NCBI RefSeq assembly: GCF_000003815.2
Contig: NC_049996.1
Location: forward strand, 6,557,731-6,621,730
DNA: 64,000 nucleotides
Reading direction: 5' to 3'
DNA from: Branchiostoma floridae
Taxonomy: Eukaryota > Chordata > Leptocardii > Amphioxiformes > Branchiostomatidae
In this document: positions 1 through 12,200 of the stretch, piece after piece
How the letters are laid out: the number at the start of each line of letters is the position of its first letter
Numbering within the stretch: the first letter of the stretch is position 1
Made by a program: the position numbers and the translations under genes
The notes under the pieces: model-generated
Database searches by the model: none
What the model was told of the DNA's origin: nothing
What the model saw: the letters and a program-made list of their open reading frames with translations, nothing else

Positions 1-406
1 CAATGTAAACAGGGACTGTCAAAGTTGTTTAAATAAAAATTGCGTTTCAAAACGTCATTGTGGCGTCTTTTTTTTTCTCCCAATAACATCATTTAATTTA
101 TAGCGTTATAGCAAGATCGACCGATATGTTACGAGTACCGGCAGCGCAAAACCACTAACATAGGATCATAGCGGCAGGGAAATCCGCACTGCCTCGTCCA
201 AAAAATTCTTAAATTTTGAGCAAAAAAATCGCGGAAATATGGGCAGAAAACCCACACTTTTAATATTTCTGGGGTCCCTGGTTAGTAAAGAGAGCCCCAA
301 TTTGACAAAAATAAAATAAACGTACCGTCTAAAATAAGGACGTACCGGGTGGATTTTGAGGCGGAAAAAAATAAACGTACCGGTACGTTTATTTGAGAGG
401 TGAGAG
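1..406 (-). mobile_element. terminal part of a TA-flanked DNA transposon, cut by the window edge
   Basis: The segment from about 200 to 406 is the reverse complement of the left end of the element at 26029-27996. It shares the repeated block with CGTACCGGTACG, the phrase around GGGCAGAAAA and the terminal sequence TATTTGAGAGGTGAGAG. The end at 406 is followed by TA, as in the complete copy. The other end lies outside the window. No transposase coding is visible, so this is probably non-autonomous. Confidence 0.6.
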
Positions 407-408
407 TA

Positions 409-751
409 TATTATAGCATTTCATGGACGGCCTAGCAATCTTACAAGCCGCCATAACGTTACAGCGCAGCAAACACTGCGGTACGGATGGTTTTTGCTTC
501 ATGGAACGTTCCATCATGCCCTATAAATCCCGAACTATGCGTGTGATTTTTGGACATAGTCAAGCATCTAAAACACAAAAACTACCATTGAAATACTTTA
601 TAACTATCTTTCTGTTGCAAACAGCGCTCAGTCTTTTCATTCTGCCAACCAGTGCGGCACGATTAGTCCAAAATCGTATCAATGCCATGTTGTGTTTACA
701 TGGTGGTGGTCACATGACTTGTGACAAATCACAAGTTCGATAAAAATGGCG
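409..751. other. stretch with no recognisable gene
   Basis: An open frame of 106 codons (423-743, plus strand) contains a hydrophobic run near its middle, but I recognise no domain and see no splice sites or upstream promoter that would support it. It sits between two transposons and is most likely a chance frame. Confidence 0.3.
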
Positions 752-760
752 GACCCGGGG

Positions 761-2031
761 GCAAATATACAAAAGTAACTGTCTCCTCTGTCAGCACTGG
801 AACACTAGTGCTGAAGTGGTCGTCAGCACTGGAAGTCCAGTGCTGAGCCGGCGTCAGCACTGGAAATCCAGTGCTGAGGCAGCTTCAGCACTCGAAGCCC
901 TCCTGTCAGCACTGGAAACCGAGTGCTGAGACTACAATCAGCACTGGATTTCCAGTGCTGAGGACATTTCAGCTCTGGAAATCCAGTGCTGACAAATATT
1001 CCGCACTGGAAACCGAGTATAAAATGTATGAAGTTGGTGAAAAGAACTTTGTAAAAAAAAAAAAGCGATCTCTTTACCACACAGATAGACCAACTGTTAG
1101 TTGTCTAACTCTGACTACCTATTGTTTTTTAAATGATGCCACTTTGCCGCACAAGAAGAATGTGTCGTCCACCTGTAACTACCTATTCTTTGTTTTGTTA
1201 AAAAAAAAAACAAGCGATCTCTTTACCACACAGATAGACCAACTGTTAGTTGTCTACCTCTGACTAAAAAGACACTACTTTGCCACAAGTAGAATATGTG
1301 ATTTGTTGATTTGAAATTTTCGTATCAATTGACCAAAAGAAACGAAACTTGAGTGCCATTAACTGTATACACAATTAACAATATCACAAGTGTCTACTCT
1401 AGTCTAAAGCTAGTAAAAGCTAGTGCCACGCAATATCTGCTTGGAAATAGAATAACACGCACAGATATATCTAAGTCTAAAGGAAATAACTCAGACAGCC
1501 GTACGGACGCATGCTACACGAATATTACATTCAGCACTGGAACGTTCCAGTGCTTTATAAACGTCAGCACTGGAAGCCCAGAGCTGAAGTTTTTACAGCA
1601 CTGGTGTTCCAGTGCTGAAAAGTTCCCGAGCACTGGTAAATCCAGTGCTGAACCCGTTACTTTTGTATATCAGCACTCGGTTCCAGTGCTGACGGCGGTT
1701 TCAGCACTGGGTAACCAGTGCTGAATGACCTTTGCACTGGCTCGCCTCCTCTCCGCCGCGAGTTCAGCACTGGTACCCGAGTGCTGATGGCAGTTCAGCA
1801 CTGGAAAACCAGTGCTCGAAGAAGTTCAGCACTGGAAATCCAGTGCTCGCATTGGTTTCAGCACTGGAATTCCAGTGCTGAGGGAGCTTCAGCACTCGAA
1901 CAAGGTCGTTCAGCACTGGAAAACCAGTGCTGACGTTTCTTCAGCACTGGAAAACCAGTGCTGAGGCCGATTCGACCCATTGATTCAGCACTGGAACACC
2001 AGTGCGGAACCCGTTACTTTTGTATACTTGC
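761..2031. mobile_element. 1.27-kb non-autonomous DNA transposon carrying palindrome arrays, with 9-bp target duplication
   Basis: The left end reads GCAAATATACAAAAGTAAC and the right end is its near-perfect inverse (GCAAGTATACAAAAGTAAC on the minus strand). The nine bases before (752-760) and after (2032-2040) are both GACCCGGGG, a target-site duplication. Inside, a left block (about 787-1017) and a right block (about 1531-2005) hold roughly 23 short quasi-palindromes with half-sites CAGCACTGG and CCAGTGCTG, separated by about 8-16 unconserved bases. A core of about 510 bp lies between the blocks. No transposase is encoded. A 9-bp duplication fits a Mutator-like family, which is inference. 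The element at 37275 has the same design. Confidence 0.85.
1063..1290 (+). repeat. direct repeat inside the transposon core
   Basis: A segment starting GCGATCTCTTTACCACACAG and running through an adenine-rich lead, a polypyrimidine part and a TTTGCC(G/A)CA block occurs at about 1063-1165 and again at 1203-1290. It is a local tandem duplication within the unique core of the palindrome-array element. Confidence 0.7.
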
Positions 2032-2040
2032 GACCCGGGG

Positions 2041-3101
2041 AGTGTGTGAAAATGGCATGCCGTGCACATGTTAGCCCCAATTATCCAGCAAGAAAGACAC
2101 TGTTTCTACTGTGGTGTCATGCAGGGATATTATGAATTTTAACGTTACACTGAATAATTCTTCCGTGTTGAAGGCCATGTTCGTAAGCTGTTCGATCGTC
2201 AATAAATTTCCCATCAGAGCGGTAAACTCCAAGCAAATTTACAAGTCGTGTTTATGTGATCCTTTATTGATAATATTCAAGAGTTTGTACTCGAAGCATG
2301 TGTAAATCTGGGATTCCAGAGCATTACGCCAGGAGGCGCGACTTCTCGGTGCATGTTAGATTGGTGGGGCCGCACAAGAGGGGTGTACTGGTGTACATAT
2401 ACGGGTACACATACATATATATATATACCGCTCTTACCCCATGAAGTCTTCGCGATGCACATTACAAACGGTGAACACTGTGAGACATTTTAGCATAAGC
2501 ACCAGCTGATTTTGCGCTATGTCAGACAGTGTGCTGTAACTTTTTTTTATTTTATTCTCATTAGCAGTTTTAGGCCTCGACAATTTGATTAGTTGGTTGT
2601 TATGTAATGTTTTACTGGGTAAAGATCTCGCAGGCGACAAAAGTACCCCCGAATTTCGTCCTCGTTTCAAAATTTTTTACCCTTCAGTGCCACCTATTTT
2701 TGGTGAACACATGCGGCGATCGTGATTCAGCCCCCATTCTCAATTTTGTGCTGCCATCTCTGAGAAGCATCTCTGAAACAGGAAACTACACTAACTGTAA
2801 TTCACTTTGTCTTCTCGGTGCCAAACTTTCACGGTCTGAGAAAATTTAAGTTCTTCTCGGAACTAAATGTTCACGGTGAAAGAATTATTTGTTATAATGG
2901 TCACCAAGACGAATTATCTGTTATCGGTAATGATAAATTCATGTTACAGTCGTCACAGTGAAAACAGTGAACATAAAAGTACATTGAAAAAATCAGGAAT
3001 TACAGTTGTAACTAATGTGATCAGTGACACTGACAGTTGACTAATGTTACACAATTGACAACTAAAACATAAAAAATGAATACATATCAAAGTAAACTTA
3101 C
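2041..3101. other. PTPN23 intron, or sequence beyond it, with no recognised feature
   Basis: By position this should lie in the intron after the last PTPN23 exon seen here. I searched the minus strand for the next stretch of Bro1 coding and found none, so the following exon is probably left of the window. Only a short TA microsatellite near 2413-2425 stands out. Confidence 0.4.
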
Positions 3102-3236
3102 ATGTGCAATACATGTGAAGTAGTTGATTTTGATCTGTAAAAGCCTTTTCCACTCCTTGTGATGTTTTGTTCCAATAATCTGTGTGGCATCAGGAGTGTC
3201 AAGAATTCTCAAACCTTGTGTGTAGAATGCCACAAC
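3102..3236 (-). CDS. PTPN23: PTPN23 exon ending KINYFTCIAH
   Basis: This exon has 45 codons, phase 0 at both ends, with acceptor CATGTTGCAG and donor CAT|GTAAGT. It includes TKHHKEWKRLLQIKINYFTC, corresponding to the KDWKKLVQMKIYYFAAVAH part of Bro1. It is the last exon of the gene inside the window. Confidence 0.93.
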
Positions 3237-6200
3237 CTGCAACATGCAGTGATATTCAGGTGTCAAAAATGTCATAACAACTACAGCACTAATCATACTA
3301 CATGTAGGTTGCACATTGTACAAGCATCCGACAATTTTAGAGCGTCCTCAAGGCTAGAGATATTTCCCAACTTTCCTGTTAAGGGATGAAGAATATTCAA
3401 TGTACAAATGAATAAGGCCATGTTGACTTGATTATATGAGTACAATGTATATCAATGAAGCTATGTTTTTCATATGCATAATGATGAAAGCTGCAAACTC
3501 ACAGTTGCGCAAACTGATATCTTCTAATGATCTGTTACAGTACAGTAGTAATTAGAAAATAATAGTTTTCATCTTATCAAAAAAATCATTTTCTGACAAC
3601 TACAGATCATTAGAAGATATCAATTTGCGCAACTGTGAGTTTGTAGCTTTCATCATTATGCACATGAAAAACATAGTTTCATTGCAGTGGTATGTACCAA
3701 AGAGCTGTGTTTTCTCATAGAAAAAAATAATATCAGGGGCAATAAAACCTGATGACATCATCCATATGGTCCAAAAAAATCAGATATAGGATTCCTTTAT
3801 GCTCATCTATCAAAATTCGTTACGGCTCCATTCTTTCTTAATTCACTAATGAGAAAACAGTGGAACATGAAAATGCTAACTTAGCCAGGTGAAATACCTG
3901 CAGTTCCAAAAAAAAGTGCAGGGGACCCAAACCTTACTCTTTCAGTTACATATGTGACAACTTTGAAGTCCTATCATGTGATGCAAGAAAAATCTGGCAA
4001 ATATGCTGTTAATTTGCATAATTAGTATGCCATCGTGCCAAAAAATCATGATGATCCGTCAACATGTTCACATATTCCAATTAATTATGCAAATGAGATC
4101 TTCATTTGCATAATTGATATCTATTTATATTTCTCTCTTTCTCAGCTACATTTTGTATATGTGAGAAGATTCAAATTCCTATCATGGAATGTAATGCATT
4201 TATAAACTTTTCTCATCAATCATGCAAATTAGCTGTTTATTTGCATAATTAGCATTTTATTATGTAAGTCGTCGCTTATGTTATCTTCATACCAAAAATC
4301 ATGACGATCTGTCAACATGTTCTTGAGTTATTCTTGTCCAAAGTTTGAAAGGAAATGGGCACCTGCAGTTCCATAAAACCGCTAGGGGGTCCAAACTCAC
4401 AGCACTTACTCTCTGCCCCGAGGGCTATCTACCACACAAAAATGGTGACCATGTTCAGAACACGGGATATCAATAATAGAAGTTCCGCTGCAGTACCTTA
4501 GCAAGCCGCTAGGGGGCCCATTATTGAACTTGCCCTCCATTTCACGGCCCCTATACCCACCTACCAAATATCATCAGGATCCATCCAAGGCTTCTTGAGT
4601 TATTGTTAACAGACAGACACGTCTAAAAAATACCCTTCCACCATTCTGGCGAAGGTAATAAAAATGTATCACAATTTTTTCATTGTGAACATGGGGACAA
4701 TTTTTAGATTTAAAAAATAATTATCCTTTCTAGTGATGTTGGTGGTGAGGAATTATAGATCCTACAATAGGCTTGTGTCTAGCACAATTTAACACTGTTC
4801 AAATATGCTTTTTTTTGTCATCAAAGATCAACCATCATTTGAACAAGTAGTTCAGCTACAAATTCGAGTCTGGACCTGTACCTAAACCCATGTACCTTTA
4901 CCTGTAAATAAGACTTGTTTAGGTACACAGCTCTAAGTACAGTAATACTGTTCCCTCATGAAGGTTTGACAAGAGACAGTCTGTACCTGCATACTGATCC
5001 TGGCAACCAGGGAAGGTTTTCTGTTGTCCTGCATTGACTTTTCCAGCAGACATTCTTGTGCTTGTCCCTACAGATACAAATATAACAACATGCAGGGTCA
5101 ATCAGCACTGTCTGACAGCTGGGATGATGCTTCATGATATTTCAAAGTGATACTGTAAATGCAGAAACTTTCACTGTGGTTTAATATTCGCAATTTTTGT
5201 GGTGGCCGTTTTACAGCGAACTTAAAACCACCGCGAACATTTTTCCATGGCAGTAAGAGACTACATGTATTGAGCATGGTGTTACCGCAAATTGAAAACC
5301 ACCGCGAAAAGTCCTTTTTCCTGCTACCACGAAATTAAATCCCCGCAAACTTAAATGCATTTACAGTATCTTAATGAAGAAGGCTATTCTAGCATTTTTT
5401 ATCCATTCTGCAAGGAATAGGAGGCCAATTATCAAAGCTGCCTTTGTTTTCCCAAACTCTACCTACCCAAGAACCAAAATATCATATCAAGGATCCATTC
5501 ACAGCTTTTCAAGTCAAGCTACATTTCTATCAATAGACATGCAAACAAATGAAAACATGACCTACATTCTGTATTTGGCAAAGGTCATAACAGATAACAT
5601 CTGTGAAATATCTTAACATCATGAAAATCTATCCTTACTAGGTTTTCAACAAAAATGTCCCTGCAGTTCCAAAATTAGCTGCTGGGGGCCTAAACTTGGG
5701 AAGAACTGTCTGTATATAGCCACCATGCATCAGCAAATAATGCCTGTGATTGATTGATTGGCTTAAAGCTATCACCACTTTTTCCTAACATCAACGCTAC
5801 CTGCTACCAAAAACAAAACCGAAGCATGTCTAAAGGCATTGCATACAATTGTATGTTACACAAGTGCAATAAATTCTTAAGATACAGTTTTGAGTCTATA
5901 AATAGAAATTTAAACCTGGTAAGAGCTTACCAACATCAAGTTGATGTAAAAGTTCAGCATATCAAATGATGTATCAGGTGTAGGTAGGCTCCCGAAATGG
6001 TCTCTCAAATAGCTGAAGGCTCCCGCAGCACATTGGAAATGCGTGCAGGAAACTTTCATACCCTTAGAAAAAATACATCTACATTGAATTGAAGGTCTTC
6101 AGAATTAGAATGTTTACAGAACCACCTGGAATTCCTTTACTTCTACTTTTATTTGTCTTTCCAGTTACTGTAGAAGTCATATGCTCAGGTCACGGACCTG

Positions 6201-9200
6201 TTTTTTCAAATAAGCCTGGGATATCTTACACAATACAGTGTATAATGTTGTACAACATTGAACATATCATAAAATCAATAAAACAGTCAACGCAAACGCA
6301 CAATATCAGCAATCACGAAATTAGAATGGTGTGGTTATGGAGATGGAGTGTTAAGATGCCTCATACCAATTATACCGAGTGATACATAATCATGAAATAT
6401 AGTACGATTTCTAATGATTGTTGTAATTACATGTGTATGAGATGCTATAAATGTTATTTGATATTATGTCATACTATGTTATGCTATGCACCGAGAATAG
6501 ACACTGTGGTGTATTCATTTTACGTCTAATGGCGACACGTCCAACCTCTGCAAGACAGGGAAGAACGGACGCTAAACCGGATAGTGAGTGAGTGAGTGAG
6601 TCAAACCCACTGGAGAAAACACATGTTTCAATATGGAATGCGTCAGGAGTTGAGAAAATTTGGTGTCATCAAACCAAAAATTTTAACAGCATAACAGCAA
6701 TTCCAACGCCCGAATCTGGTATTTCAATCCTTGGTAACAGTGCACTTGAAGTGTATCTAAACTTTGAATTATCCCATGTGAGAACAGTAGAATCCAATAT
6801 GATAACTGATGTTATCACCTGGTCTGGAACACCCATATCAAATGTCATCACAGCTCAGGTATGACATTACGTAAAAAGTGATTCTGCTACATTGTACTTA
6901 CCTCTTCAGACATTCTGTTGTCTGTAGACCCAAGGATAGAATGTAAGGCAGCTGCAGAGAATCCAACAGAGAAAAAAAAAATAAACATTCAGGTTAACAA
7001 ACAATTCTACTGGGGAAACAGAACAATGTCATTACCGTGTTGAAGCTATTCACATAATATCATTTGTAGTATCATACTTTTAAAACTTTCATATTGCAAG
7101 CAGGTGTTCCAGACACTCATCAAAGTCAAGAGGCATACATTGTTAGGTTGTGCAAATGTGATTGGAATATCCGCAAATCATGATTGGAATATCCACAAAG
7201 AAGCAAAGATACTGTAAATTAATTCCCTAGTTTTACAGCACAGCATGCTTCAGTCAACAAAACATGTTGGACAGTTAAATCGGCATTCCACTACAGAAGT
7301 GGGAACTATAATTCCTCAGAGAAAATAATAATTTGAATCAAGTTTATTTTGTCCAATTCACCCTAAGTTGAAGCCTAAACGCAAGGCGAACATTGTACCA
7401 AACAAGTCCCTCAATTCCCCTGAGGACCCTTCCAATTGTGCAGTGGTGGGGGATGACGTGCATGGCTAACAAGGACAAGAGGAACAGATACATGTACTAC
7501 ACGTAATGGTTGCTACTGGTATAAATTACAATACAATGATGTTTTAGGATTACCACCAAGGCGATAAATACTGGTATTACTATATTTCTGATATCTTTTA
7601 AAAGCCTTTGCTACGAAAAGTAAATTTTAAGTTATCAAATCACAGTGCATTTCATTCCCCAACGATTCTTGCGAGGGCCACGCTATATCGCAGTGCACTT
7701 GACCTTGACCGAGCATGACCTGATTATGCAAAATTGACCTCCGTGAAACTTAGGAGTTTAACATCTCTGGCACACATATTTCTGATGCAGTCACACAGTG
7801 CCACACGAATGGAAAGTTAAGTTTACATGCAAAATGTAACTAGCATTACAGGTATCTACATGTTAGTGGAGCATATTCATTTTCTTTTCCCTGGATTAAT
7901 CAAGCTATGGGATGATGATGATGATGATGATGGATACGTCACGTTTTCTACCCTGATGCTAATCCCTCTGACCCCTTTTACCTTGACCTTTCCCTAATGT
8001 CCCCTATCATTCGTGACTTCTCTTTCATTGAGTACTGTCACAAAGCTACTTTAATACCAAATTCTAGATCAGTTGACTTTTTCATGACACAAGAACTTGA
8101 AGAAGTCAAAAATAATAATACATTTTTGGTCCAAAATGGCAAAAAGTCCCAAATTCAACAATTTCTAAGTGATGTACACCATAATGGTGAATGTAGCCTA
8201 AGTGGGGTTTAAGGGTGGTTGAGGTGTGGGTAACATGGGACCTCCAGCTTTACGTTCAACCACTAGAATGACCGTACCGGGTATACAGAAATCTGTTTCA
8301 ATCATTTTTACCTGACCAGTGAGTGGAGAGGTAACAAATCAAAGTGCCTTTCCCAGGGGAATAACACTGGCATCTGCTGGGATGCCATCTCATCGACTCC
8401 TACCCCCAACCTTTAGCCCTGAAGTAATGTTTCTATTTGAAGTGAGATCTTAGTACAAGAAAATCTTACCCAGATTATAGAGGATTGAAGCCTGTTCAAA
8501 CCGGATGTCAGCAAAGCTGATCAACTTGCCAGAGTAAACATCACTCCTGAAATCAAAAGAAAATATAAGACAAGTCCAGAACATGTTTTGAAGCATATTG
8601 TTGCTATTAAAGGCCATGTGGATCCTCCATTTTCAAAAAAACAAACTTATTTTTATCTAGTTTTCCATTGCCCTACATTCATTTTGTAGTTAACAGAAAT
8701 ACATGAATGAGATCATTGGTACAGTACTATGATAACAAGAGTTCGTAGACCTCAGGCCTGCATGAAATGTATTGGGTGTCTGTAGACCTATTGTGTACTT
8801 TTTTTCCTTTTCGTCCGTGCAATTTTTCCGTGGTTGGAAAAGTGAGATTTTTACCGTGTTGGTTGTGCACCATGCAAAAGTCTGAAATTCCATTTTCGGA
8901 AAGTGTAAGTTTGGGCATGGATGAACATTACTACCACAGTACCTTGAAGTTGTTGAGACGACTTTTCCTACCTTTTTTGGTCTCAGATGGCCCATGTAGT
9001 TATTCTGTCACATATGATATATTCAGTAATGATATCTTCCTATTTCAATGTACTGACCTAATGCAGCTGCTAAATCTCCTTAGTGCGGCAATGATATTCA
9101 TTAAAGATTTATTTCTAGAGTGCTATATCACTTGACACTGGAAGGTTATTTGCATAATTTGACCAATTATATTTTTACAGTAGTTCCATAGACAATATGA

Positions 9201-12200
9201 ATAGTGGTAGCCCCCATCCAGCAGCAACAGTTAGTCCCCAGGGTGGTATGATATTTCTATTCAATCCATCCAACTAAAACCTAAATTTTAAAACTAAGTA
9301 CCTAACATGTAAGCCAAATTTAACAGCAGAATTTACTATTCAAAATGTCCTTGTCAATCCCATTCATGAATGGCAAGCTGCTGGCAACTTTAAAAAATTC
9401 AGAAAGCTGTTGTAGTCAGAGTGAACACCCAGCAAACATCCCCCCAAATCAATGAGCAGTTGGTTAGAGGGGGAAAACAATTTCATCATATTTTTGCAGT
9501 GATAAAACGCAACAAACGATACCGAATTTAAAACAGAACAAAGCCTCTACCACTTAACCCTGCCCTTACTATAGATTAAGCAGGCCCAAAAATCAAGCGA
9601 ATATGACTAGCCCCAAACTACAAATTACCTGCATACAATACGGAAATGGCATCCCCAAAGAAACAACAAGAAACACAGGAAAAATCATACACATACCTTT
9701 CTCTTACACTCAAGCTCTATACAGTTCTCCTCCACTTTAGAAAGTTGTATCTTCTGCTGACTGCCAAACAGGATAAAGGAACTTGTACCAGAACTTTAAA
9801 CTCAGTACTACACAGCTCTCAAAACACCACAAAGACTAAGAAGCAAACTCAAATTGTACCTAACCACAGCAACAGATACTAGTATATCATCTGGCAGGAG
9901 ACACTGTTGATACAAAGTAACCTGATACATTGAAGGTGGCAGAGGCCAGTGCAAAAACAGATGACGCTTCTACACGTAAACTTAAAGACCTATCAATCAA
10001 CCAAAACCCAACCTGTTTTCAAAACCAAGCAGATATTGGGGGGATGCCTCAATCACACAAAAACAGGGTCAACCTACAGTATCAAGTTCAAGCACTAGGA
10101 GTAGCTAGCACAGGTGATTTTTTTCCTAATGTGATAACACAGTAAAATCTATCTTAAATTATAGCTCTTGCAGCCCCGAACAAAATGCCGTTTTCGGATT
10201 TCAAATCGGATGAACTTAAGTCTAGAAATTAAATTTTGAAGTAATTAATTTGGGTATTTTTGTGGAAAACCTTAATCATTAGTTCAATGGGGCCCAAATG
10301 GCACCGGAGGGACCTGTAATTAGTGTAAATCAATACACTACACACACACTGTATGCATCATTAGCATAGATTTATTTTCTTAACACCAACAGACATTCAA
10401 GTTGATGCAACTGTCTAACCAAATCCAGCAGGTAGACAGTACACTTAGTCTATAATTAGTAAATGATTATGCTAATTATTGAAATTAGTATGTCTGCATA
10501 CTAATTAGGTTAATATCACATACTATATTCAGGTATCCTCTACACATTCAAGCTACATTTCTCTCTCAGGTTACCTCAGACATGTCACTACATGATCAGC
10601 AAAGTGTCAGTTGCATTTAAATTCTTATGTAATGACTGATTTGCATATTTGCATATTAATTAGACAAAATTTCTTAATCATTACGAATCCAAGGGACCAA
10701 CAAAAAGTGGCCACGATGGACAGGTGGCTGCTATGGTGAGGTGGCCGCTAATACAGGTTTGACTGTACAGTTAATTATCATATTCAAAGCTGTCAGGGAT
10801 ACCCCAAACAGTTGCTCTACAACGTCAACTGTTCCAGGAGAAAAAGACATCTGTTTAAGGATACCACTAACGCAACAGGATACCCCAAACAGTTACTCTA
10901 CGACATCAACTGTTCCAGGAGAAATAGACATCTGTTTAAGGATACCACTACCGCGACAGGATACCCCATAAAGTAAAAAAACAAACACTGTTTATGGATA
11001 CCACTACCGCGACAAATAATCTACCCTATCTGCTTGGGGATAACCTGAGTACCAAACGCCGAAACCACGATGCCTGTTCCAATATACGAAAACATAGGGG
11101 CGCTTTCTGAAATTTTCACATGGATTATAAAAAACAGCTACCACAAAAAGAAAGGAACACAGGCCACTGGTGCCGGTGTCGATGCAAATCGACACCGGTG
11201 CCGGTGTCGATTCATTCTGACCAATCAGGGGAGCGATACCCACCTGCCTGGCCTGAATCTACGTGTTACGGCGTCATAACCAACGTGGAACGGGGCCTTC
11301 TGATTGGTCCGCGGCGCCTGGCTATATGATAATTATCTATAAAACCCATGAACTAGTGCAGGTTAGGTGCAGGTAGACACCAGAAATACATTTTGTACCT
11401 GCACAGCTCCAATTTTACCTGCACTAACATGCATATGCAGGTGGAATTTTGAGCCCTGGTTTAAGGATACCACTACCGCGACAAATAACCTACCCCATCT
11501 GCTTGGGGATAAACTGATTACCAAACGCAGAAACAACACTGACCGTTCCACAATACCGAAAATATAGGGGTGGTTTCTGAAATTATAACATCGATTATAA
11601 GAACAGCTACCACGGAAAAAAAAGAATGTGCATCGTTCAGCTGGCATCGTTTCATAATGGAGTACAGGCGACATGCCAAACCTCATACGAATTCGGCAAA
11701 CGGGACATAGAGATATACAATGTAGGTGCGAACACTCAAAAAAATACAAAAACCATTCACAAGACTCTGTTGCTGAAGGTTAGCCTCCAGTCACAGAGTA
11801 ATAAAAATAGAAGTAAAAAATGAATGAAAATAAAAATTAAAGTAATAGAAAATGTTAGTAATAATAATAATAATATCTGGTGTATTTTGCAGCCAGTAGA
11901 TACCCAATGTGTTGAGTAATGAGGCTGTTTAACGTGGTCGAGGCACCTCCTCAAGCACGGGACCCCCGTTTTACGTCCTTCCCAGAAGACGATTTCGTGG
12001 AAAGCTTCATGAGGCTACAGCAATCCGGACGTCCTTGGTTGGTCCCCCATCCAAGCACTGTCCGGACCGCACGTTGCTTAACTTCCGAGATCGAGGGATC
12101 GGGTGTACCAACGTGCCACGTTAACAAGTTTATTTTATAACTAGAGTTCCACGAACACATCCCTTCGCCAAATAATCATGCCTTCATTCAAGACTTTAAG

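Noticed and set aside
787-2005. CRISPR array
   Set aside because: The short spaced palindromes look like one at first sight, but spacers are only 8-16 bases, repeat units vary, no cas genes are present, the DNA is animal, and the arrays lie inside a transposon with inverted ends and target duplications.
752-2048. 8-bp AAAATGGC duplication around the first palindrome transposon
   Set aside because: AAAATGGC does occur near both ends, but it is not adjacent to the inverted repeats; the adjacent 9-bp GACCCGGGG is the consistent duplication and agrees with the second element.
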